Source of the DNA: JAPLDA01 sp043742705
Lineage (GTDB): Bacteria; Bacteroidota; Bacteroidia; AKYH767-A; 2013-40CM-41-45
Direction: 5' to 3'
Length of the DNA: 14,556 nt
NCBI GenBank assembly: GCA_043742705.1
Contig: JAYTXY010000136.1
Location: forward strand, 1-14,556
In this document: positions 7,715-12,378 of the stretch, in pieces
Layout: each line of letters starts with the position of its first letter
How positions within the stretch are numbered: the stretch's first letter is position 1
Made by a program: the position numbers and the translations under genes
Notes under the pieces: generated by a model
What the model was told of the DNA's origin: nothing
What the model saw: the letters and a program-made list of their open reading frames with translations, nothing else
Databases searched by the model: none

Positions 7715-8640
7715 GAAACAACATCTTTATCGCCTCCCCGAATTGCAATTGCATTCGAACCAAATTTCATTTTAAATCTTCTGCTGAAATATGCTGCGTC
7801 CTTGAATCCGACAAGGCGAGCAATTGCCTGGATGTTATCAGGTTGAGAAGTTAAAAGCTGCATGGCTTTTTCAAGACGCTGGTTTTCGATGAACTCCTGG
7901 AGGTTGGTATTCGTCAATGATTTAAAAAACTGACCGACATAATCTTCAGAAACAAAAGCAACGTGAGCAATGGCTTTGTTCGACAAATCTTTATCGAGGT
8001 TGTCCTGGATGTAGTGAACAATATCCACCAATCTCTTGTCAGTTAAATAACCCAACCTATCAATGTACTTTTTCAACTGAGGTTGCGAATCGATGTAGCG
8101 ACAAAGATGAATTACAATTTCCTCCATGTAATTTCGGATAATTTTTTCGCGACCTACTTTGCGCTGTTCTTCTTCCAAAGCAATGTGCTTCATAAGATAT
8201 GCGAGTTCTTCATCAGCAGGCAAAGCGAAACCGGGAATTTCAAGAAGTGGAAAAAAAGGTATTGAATTGTACAGCAATACGTCAAAACTTACGATGGTAA
8301 AAACTTCTTTCCTATCAGAAAAATCCCAAAGTCCGCTGATGGTTTTCAGGTATTCTTCGTAATGTTCATCGTTTCTGAAATTCTCTTTGCTTAAATTGGT
8401 GTGGTAAGTTCCCTTACCATGCTTTGCAAAAATTTTTTGTCCGGCAGGAAAAAAATAAAATGATTCCGGCTTTACGGGAATTTCTTTTTTCCCAACTGCG
8501 AAGTGTCCTTTGTTGAGGTAGATAATTACATTGTGATCATCCGTTGCACCGCTCAGCTGGACGGGAGTAAGCACTTCACGGAAAGCAGATTTATGATATC
8601 TGATGCTTAACGAGTCAATGAATTTAGAAAGCAGACTCAT
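7711..8640 (-). CDS. AraC-family transcriptional regulator
   Basis: This is a DNA-binding regulator of 309 residues. The C-terminal third holds two helix-turn-helix units typical of AraC/XylS proteins: DLSNKAIAHVAFVSEDYVGQ with the following FFKSLTNTNLQEFI, then IQAIARLVGFKDAAYFSRRF, followed by KMKFG. The N-terminal ~190 residues resemble a cupin-like effector domain (NVIIYLNKGHFAVGKKEIPV, then SFYFFPAGQKIF), but no ligand can be named. The frame also opens at a GTG at 8661, but that lies at the predicted promoter's -7 box (8663-8670), so the ATG at 8638-8640 (MSLLSKFIDS) is preferred. The gene ends with the TAG of a CTAG that also ends the GGGP synthase gene. It is divergent from pnuC with 138 bases between starts, so regulation of pnuC is possible but unproven. 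Confidence 0.9.
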   Translation of the reverse strand: MSLLSKFIDSLSIRYHKSAFREVLTPVQLSGATDDHNVIIYLNKGHFAVGKKEIPVKPESFYFFPAGQKIFAKHGKGTYHTNLSKENFRNDEHYEEYLKTISGLWDFSDRKEVFTIVSFDVLLYNSIPFFPLLEIPGFALPADEELAYLMKHIALEEEQRKVGREKIIRNYMEEIVIHLCRYIDSQPQLKKYIDRLGYLTDKRLVDIVHYIQDNLDKDLSNKAIAHVAFVSEDYVGQFFKSLTNTNLQEFIENQRLEKAMQLLTSQPDNIQAIARLVGFKDAAYFSRRFKMKFGSNAIAIRGGDKDVVS

Positions 8641-8662
8641 AGGCTTATGTATTTTCCTCACT

Positions 8663-8694
8663 CAAAGATATTTAATATTTGCAATTACGGTCAA
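8663..8694 (-). promoter_or_regulatory. Promoter of the AraC-type regulator
   Basis: On the minus strand the -7 box TATCTTTG (8663-8670) is preceded at 21 bases by TTG (8692-8694). The predicted start of transcription is near 8656, downstream of the alternative GTG and about 16 bases before the preferred ATG at 8640. Confidence 0.7.
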
Positions 8695-8778
8695 TTGTTA
8701 TGACTTTTAAAAATACGAAAGTTAAAAATGATCGGTTTTCAGGAAATAAAATTAAGACTGATGAAAAATGTAACTTAA

Positions 8779-9417
8779 ATGTCAACTCCGGAAGATTCAG
8801 TTCAAATACGATCTTTGTCAAAATTTCAGAACATGCCTGAGCTTTTAGGACAACAAGTATCTGCTTTTGAAATCATCGGTTTTCTTGCCGGTATTTTAGG
8901 CGTATGGCTTACGATTAAAGAGAGCATCTGGAATTTTCCCATCGGGCTGGTGAATGTAATTGCATCACTCGTACTTTTCTACCGCTCGCAACTTTACTCT
9001 GACACCTTTCAACAAGCTGTTTATATTGTGTTGTTGTCGTACGGGTGGGTTCATTGGTGGCGTAGTGATAAAACAAAAAATGATTTACAGGTTACATCGT
9101 CCTCAACAAAGTCATTGTTAACACTATCTGTACTTGCAATCGGCTGTTCAGCAGCAGGAGGTTTTTTATTCGGAAAATTTACCAATGCGGCTTATAGTTA
9201 TTGGGATGCAACAGGAACTACACTGAGCCTGATTGCTCAATGGATGATTGCAAGAAAGAAAATTGAAAACTGGATCATCTGGATCGCAGTGAATATTCTT
9301 TATATCGGAATTTATTATTTCAAACATTTGAATTTGTACATGCTTTTGTATGCCGTATTTCTGCTGATGGCTGTGCGTGGATATTTCTCCTGGAAAAAAC
9401 ATCTTGTCGTTAACTGA
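8779..9417 (+). CDS. pnuC: PnuC-family vitamin transporter (nicotinamide riboside or thiamine)
   Basis: PnuC proteins are inner-membrane facilitators for nicotinamide riboside or, in the PnuT branch, thiamine; the vitamin is trapped by phosphorylation inside the cell. The 212 residues are mostly hydrophobic with about seven membrane segments. Family features include ESIWNFPIGLVNVI (48-61), the LYSDTFQQAVYIVLLSYGW stretch (72-90) and the ARKKIENWIIWIAVN block (158-172). The first ~18 residues are polar and atypical; an internal ATG at 8833 (MPELLGQQ) is an alternative start giving 194 residues. The stop is 3 bases from the next ATG, so it is surely cotranscribed with the NadR-like kinase gene. 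No TPP riboswitch or clear TAnnTTTG promoter is visible in the 117 bases upstream. The substrate cannot be decided from sequence alone. Confidence 0.88.
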   Translation: MSTPEDSVQIRSLSKFQNMPELLGQQVSAFEIIGFLAGILGVWLTIKESIWNFPIGLVNVIASLVLFYRSQLYSDTFQQAVYIVLLSYGWVHWWRSDKTKNDLQVTSSSTKSLLTLSVLAIGCSAAGGFLFGKFTNAAYSYWDATGTTLSLIAQWMIARKKIENWIIWIAVNILYIGIYYFKHLNLYMLLYAVFLLMAVRGYFSWKKHLVVN

Positions 9418-9420
9418 TTT

Positions 9421-9954
9421 ATGTCTTCTGATAAAATTTTAAAAATCGCTTTGATCGGTCCTGAGTCAACAGGAAAGACAACACTTTGCGAACAATTGGC
9501 AGAACATTTTAAAACGGTTTGGGTTCCTGAATATTCGCGGGAGTACATTTCGAAACTTCATCGCAGTTATACACTTGAAGACATTGAGTATTGTACAAGA
9601 CAGCAGATTGAACAGGAAGACCAGCTAATTGAATCAGCAAATCATTTTTTATTTAGCGACACAGAATTGATCGTTGCAAAAGTGTGGTGCGAAGATGTTT
9701 TTAAAAATTGTCCTGGCTGGATTGAAGAAGAAATTACAAAACGAAACTGTGACCTTTATCTTCTTACGGAGTATGATCTTCCTTTCAAAGAAGATCCTGT
9801 GCGAGAAAACCCTCACCGAAGGAATTATTTCTACGACCTTTATAAAAGCGAGCTGGAAAAAAGAAAATTTGATTTTGCAATCATCAATGGAATAGGAAAT
9901 GAAAGGTTTGAAAATGCTTTGAAAGCAATTGCGGAGAAATTTCCTGATCGTTAG
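9421..9954 (+). CDS. NadR-like P-loop nucleoside kinase (AAA-type ATPase annotation in many genomes)
   Basis: The 177-residue protein resembles the ribosylnicotinamide kinase domain of NadR, which phosphorylates nicotinamide riboside to NMN. It has a Walker A loop GPESTGKTT (13-21), the PEYSREY segment (36-42) characteristic of this domain, a Walker B-like strand FSDTELIVAKVW (78-89), and a lid-like segment DLPFKEDPVRENPHRR (119-134). There is no nicotinamide mononucleotide adenylyltransferase domain and no helix-turn-helix, so it is a stand-alone kinase, not full-length NadR. It follows pnuC by 3 bases, matching the transport-and-trap logic of PnuC systems. Given the TPP-riboswitch receptor nearby, thiamine is an alternative substrate. 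The family assignment is solid; the substrate is inference. Confidence 0.87.
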   Translation: MSSDKILKIALIGPESTGKTTLCEQLAEHFKTVWVPEYSREYISKLHRSYTLEDIEYCTRQQIEQEDQLIESANHFLFSDTELIVAKVWCEDVFKNCPGWIEEEITKRNCDLYLLTEYDLPFKEDPVRENPHRRNYFYDLYKSELEKRKFDFAIINGIGNERFENALKAIAEKFPDR

Positions 9955-9955
9955 A

Positions 9956-10009
9956 AGTGATTGGTTGATTGAGTGAAGTAAGTTGATTAAGTTAATTCGG
10001 AAGTTAGAG
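9956..10009. repeat. Degenerate period-9 repeat (TTGATTRAG-like)
   Basis: Six 9-base units follow the kinase stop codon; the clearest are TTGATTGAG (9965-9973) and TTGATTAAG (9983-9991), which extend as a 13-base direct repeat with 11 matches. The other units (for example TGAAGTAAG, AAGTTAGAG) keep only the trailing AG. It occupies half of the 102-base gap before the T9SS-secreted protein gene. The regularity is weak. Confidence 0.4.
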
Positions 10010-10056
10010 TTACCTTGTGGTATATTCTGTTACTTAAGCAAGGGGTTTGATCTAAA

Positions 10057-11529
10057 ATGAAAAAGGCCGTTGTATTTTATTTTATTCTCACTTCTTTTTT
10101 ATGCTTTGCGCAAAAAAGAAATAATATTTGGATGCTAGGTGGGGCAATTGCACCATCTTATCCGAAGTTTGGGTTAGATTTTAATTCAGGCAGTGTCGAT
10201 ACTTTTTCTGTTTATAGAGGTATTAATTTTTTTATTACAAATGCAAGCATCTGTGACACATCTGGTCAACTACTCTTCTATACAAATGGAGACTATATTG
10301 AAAATAGAAACTATTCGAGATTACTAAACTCAACTAACTTTAATCCTACAATTACTGGTGATACCACATTTGGGGAGGCCGGGAGCCAAACCGTTATTAT
10401 TTTACCCTATCCAGACCACTCTTATTGGTATTACATATTCCATGTAAATGGAGAATATTTTACAGCGCATAGCCAAAGTGAGTTTCAGCCACTGGAGCTT
10501 CGTTATAGCATCGTGGATATGAATCTTGGTGGCGGACTCGGTGGAATTATTGCAGGGCAGAAAACAATTCCCATTATCAGTGATACACTGACCTGGGGGA
10601 GAATAACTGCTTGTAAACATGCTAATGGAAGGGATTGGTGGCTCATTATGCACCGCTATTATTCAGATTTATATTATAAGTTATTAATCACACCGGGCTC
10701 TATATCTGTATCATCGCAAAATATTGGTTCCATTATTAGTAGTGATGTTGACGGGCAGGCAGTATTTTCAGCAGACGGAACAAAGTATAGCATGTTAAGC
10801 GATGACAATAAACTTGACATCATGGATTTTGATCGCTGCACCGGAGATTTTAGTAATGAAGTTACCATACTAATAAACGATGGTAACCTTGCGACTCTTG
10901 GGTGTGCATTTTCTCCCGGCGGACAATTTTTGTATGTGTCTACCAATGAACATGTATTTCAATTCGACACCTGGTCAGCAAATGTCGCAGCTTCAAAAAC
11001 TACGGTCGCTACCTATGATGGCTACGTGTCAGGACTACATTCTACTTTTTATATGATGCAACTTGGCCCTGATAATAAAATTTACCTTTCTACTTCAGAA
11101 GGTACAGATGTGATGCATGTTATTAATAATCCAGAACAATCAGGGATGTCCTGTGATCTTGTGCAACATCAGTTGCGGCTCCCTTCTTTTAATGCGTTTG
11201 GAATGCCTAATGCGCCTAATTACGACTTAGGTGCTATGGTTGGAAGCAGTTGCGATTCGCTTATTTCAGAAGTTCAAAGTTCATTGGTTCAAAATTCAAA
11301 CGTTGATCTGTTTCCAAATCCATCTTCAGGAATCTTTTCTGTAAAGCTGAAAGATGAAAATGATAGAATTGTTTCTGCTAATGTTGAAGATGTACTTGGA
11401 AAAAATATTCTCAAAATCGAAAAGAGCAATTCAACATTCGATCTGTCAGAGGAAACTGCCGGAGTTTATTTTCTGAAAGTAAAAACTGAAAAACAGAAAT
11501 TCTTTTCTGCGAAGCTGGTGAAACAGTAA
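10057..11529 (+). CDS. Secreted beta-propeller-like protein with T9SS type A C-terminal sorting domain
   Basis: The 490-residue protein is predicted to cross the inner membrane by Sec and the outer membrane by the T9SS. It starts with a signal peptide (MKKAVVFYFILTSFLCFA, cleavage before Q19). Its last 76 residues (415-490) form a type A sorting domain: VDLFPNPSSGIFSVKL, then VEDVLGKNIL, then ETAGVYFLKVKTEKQKFFSA and the basic end KLVKQ. The middle has propeller-like blade motifs (FSADGTKYSMLSDDNKLDIM, FSPGGQFLYVSTNEHVFQFD, LGPDNKIYLSTSEG), like WD40-type proteins common in Bacteroidota secretomes. No enzyme motif is recognised; a surface or matrix role is a guess. It lies 102 bases after the kinase gene and ends at a strong hairpin. 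The promoter is not evident. SprA, encoded in this window, would be part of its export machinery. Confidence 0.9.
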   Translation: MKKAVVFYFILTSFLCFAQKRNNIWMLGGAIAPSYPKFGLDFNSGSVDTFSVYRGINFFITNASICDTSGQLLFYTNGDYIENRNYSRLLNSTNFNPTITGDTTFGEAGSQTVIILPYPDHSYWYYIFHVNGEYFTAHSQSEFQPLELRYSIVDMNLGGGLGGIIAGQKTIPIISDTLTWGRITACKHANGRDWWLIMHRYYSDLYYKLLITPGSISVSSQNIGSIISSDVDGQAVFSADGTKYSMLSDDNKLDIMDFDRCTGDFSNEVTILINDGNLATLGCAFSPGGQFLYVSTNEHVFQFDTWSANVAASKTTVATYDGYVSGLHSTFYMMQLGPDNKIYLSTSEGTDVMHVINNPEQSGMSCDLVQHQLRLPSFNAFGMPNAPNYDLGAMVGSSCDSLISEVQSSLVQNSNVDLFPNPSSGIFSVKLKDENDRIVSANVEDVLGKNILKIEKSNSTFDLSEETAGVYFLKVKTEKQKFFSAKLVKQ

Positions 11530-11530
11530 C

Positions 11531-11573
11531 TTCTTCACCTGACAGGTGCTGCGCGACCTGTCAGGTTGAAGAA
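11531..11573. terminator. Nested palindromic hairpin between convergent genes
   Basis: The left arm 11531-11547 pairs with the right arm 11556-11573 with a single bulged base and an 8-base loop (GCTGCGCG). Each arm also contains its own odd palindrome: CACCTGACAGGTG (11536-11548) and ACCTGTCAGGT (11556-11566). It sits directly after the stop of the T9SS-secreted protein and just before the end of the minus-strand gene, so it probably ends or protects both transcripts. There is no T-run on either side, so it is not a textbook intrinsic terminator. Confidence 0.6.
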
Positions 11574-11576
11574 CAC

Positions 11577-12110
11577 TCACCTAAACGTATACCTTACCGA
11601 CAATCCAAAATCAATAAACTCCGGCCCGCGGTTATACAATTCATAAAAGGGAACACAATCAAGTGTCACCGTAAGAGGAGCAACTTTTTTACTAACCTGG
11701 TATTCTATCTGAACTGTTGCATCAACACCTCCTGTAAAAACGCTCTTTCCGTAAAAGACAGCATCTCCGTCTTTCAGCTTATAATATCCTTTGTCTTCAA
11801 TCGGGAAATATCCAACATGCAATCCTCCTCCGTAAATAAAATCAAGAGGAAGTTGAATGATCGGAATCTTGAAAGGTATTTGGCGTAAGTAAAACCCTTT
11901 GAGTGTATAACCTCCATCAGCCATGTGAGTAAAATATCCGTCTACCTGGATGGCTGTTACATTGTCCGAATTATAAAAATGCTTGTAAGAAAATCCCGAA
12001 TTGAATTTGCCAATGCGGAAACCTATTCCCGTATAGTAAATGTTTGTGTGAGCATCAACACACGAAACAATTCCAAATGATATGAGAAAGACGAAAAACA
12101 GAATTTTCAT
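11577..12110 (-). CDS. Hypothetical exported protein, probable small outer-membrane beta-barrel
   Basis: I do not recognise the family. The 177-residue product begins with a signal peptide (MKILFFVFLISFGIVSC). The rest is rich in alternating aromatic and polar residues: YYTGIGFRIGKFNSGFSYKHF, DFIYGGGLHVGYFP, ATVQIEYQV and a final amphipathic strand FIDFGLSVRYTFR. This resembles an OmpA/OmpW-like eight-strand barrel, though the last residue is Arg rather than Phe. A Cys at the end of the hydrophobic core (IVSC) could be a lipobox but is a poor match. The frame opens 23 codons earlier at 12179, but those residues are encoded by a heptad repeat array and the predicted promoter lies at 12119-12148, so the ATG at 12108-12110 is preferred. 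The gene is divergent from the TPP-controlled receptor. Confidence 0.78.
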   Translation of the reverse strand: MKILFFVFLISFGIVSCVDAHTNIYYTGIGFRIGKFNSGFSYKHFYNSDNVTAIQVDGYFTHMADGGYTLKGFYLRQIPFKIPIIQLPLDFIYGGGLHVGYFPIEDKGYYKLKDGDAVFYGKSVFTGGVDATVQIEYQVSKKVAPLTVTLDCVPFYELYNRGPEFIDFGLSVRYTFR

Positions 12111-12118
12111 TAGCAAGG

Positions 12119-12148
12119 CAAAGTAAGTAAAAAACGGTCCATCGTCAA
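12119..12148 (-). promoter_or_regulatory. Promoter of the hypothetical exported protein gene
   Basis: On the minus strand TTG (12146-12148) is followed after exactly 19 bases by TTACTTTG (12119-12126), a 7 of 8 match to TAnnTTTG. The leader to the ATG at 12110 would be very short (a few bases). The -33 TTG is part of a heptad repeat unit. Confidence 0.55.
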
Positions 12149-12177
12149 CGGTCGACAGTCGACTGTGGTCGGTGGAC
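12136..12177. repeat. Degenerate heptanucleotide array (consensus NGTCGAC, six units)
   Basis: Six contiguous 7-base units keep GT at positions 2-3: GGTCCAT, CGTCAAC, GGTCGAC, AGTCGAC, TGTGGTC, GGTGGAC. The two central units contain the full palindrome GTCGAC. The array lies in the 268-base divergent gap between the hypothetical exported protein gene and the TonB-dependent receptor gene, and overlaps the -33 box of the former. Confidence 0.8.
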
Positions 12178-12192
12178 AAAATTTCATTTTAA

Positions 12193-12221
12193 TTGACAAT
12201 TAAAAAATTCTGATACCTTTG
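12193..12221 (+). promoter_or_regulatory. Promoter driving the TPP riboswitch and TonB-dependent receptor
   Basis: TTG (12193-12195, within TTGACAATT) is followed after 18 bases by TACCTTTG (12214-12221), an exact TAnnTTTG match. Transcription is predicted to start near 12228, immediately before the riboswitch aptamer, which supports the assignment. Confidence 0.85.
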
Positions 12222-12229
12222 CCTTATAA

Positions 12230-12318
12230 TTCATTGGGGTGCTTTCGACAAAGTCGGATGCTGAGATTATACCCGTAGAACCTGTACAGGATAATGCCTG
12301 CGAAGGGAACATGGTCAA
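12230..12318 (+). promoter_or_regulatory. TPP riboswitch (THI element)
   Basis: The aptamer has the conserved blocks in order: GGGGTGC (12236-12242), a hairpin with arms TTCGAC/GTCGGA around AAA, GCTGAGA (12260-12266), ACCC (12271-12274, pairing with GGGT), GAACCTG (12278-12284), a CAGG-ATAATG-CCTG hairpin (12287-12300) and GAAGGGAAC (12302-12310). Binding of thiamine pyrophosphate would lower expression of the downstream gene. The receptor gene starts about 60 bases after the aptamer, and no U-run follows a stem, so control of translation initiation seems more likely than termination. Confidence 0.97.
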
Positions 12319-12327
12319 ACAATTTTT

Positions 12328-12356
12328 ATGTGTGCGCAAACCCCTGCTGCACATGT
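12328..12356 (+). other. Possible riboswitch expression-platform hairpin
   Basis: ATGTGTGC (12328-12335) can pair with GCACATGT (12349-12356), using two G-U pairs. The 13-base loop contains ACCCC (12340-12344), which is complementary to the GGGGT (12236-12240) at the start of the aptamer. An alternative fold that disrupts the aptamer is therefore possible. There is no T-run after it. This is a by-eye pairing and not a computed fold. Confidence 0.45.
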
Positions 12357-12378
12357 TGTGAAACCAAAAAATGAATCC

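Noticed and set aside
8662..8778. A TPP or other riboswitch in front of pnuC
   Set aside because: None of the conserved TPP blocks (CTGAGA, ACCC, GAAGGGAA) is present, and no other riboswitch motif is recognised.
12111..12179. 23-codon N-terminal extension of the hypothetical exported protein
   Set aside because: It is encoded by the heptad repeat array, would place the signal peptide internally, and lies upstream of the predicted transcription start.
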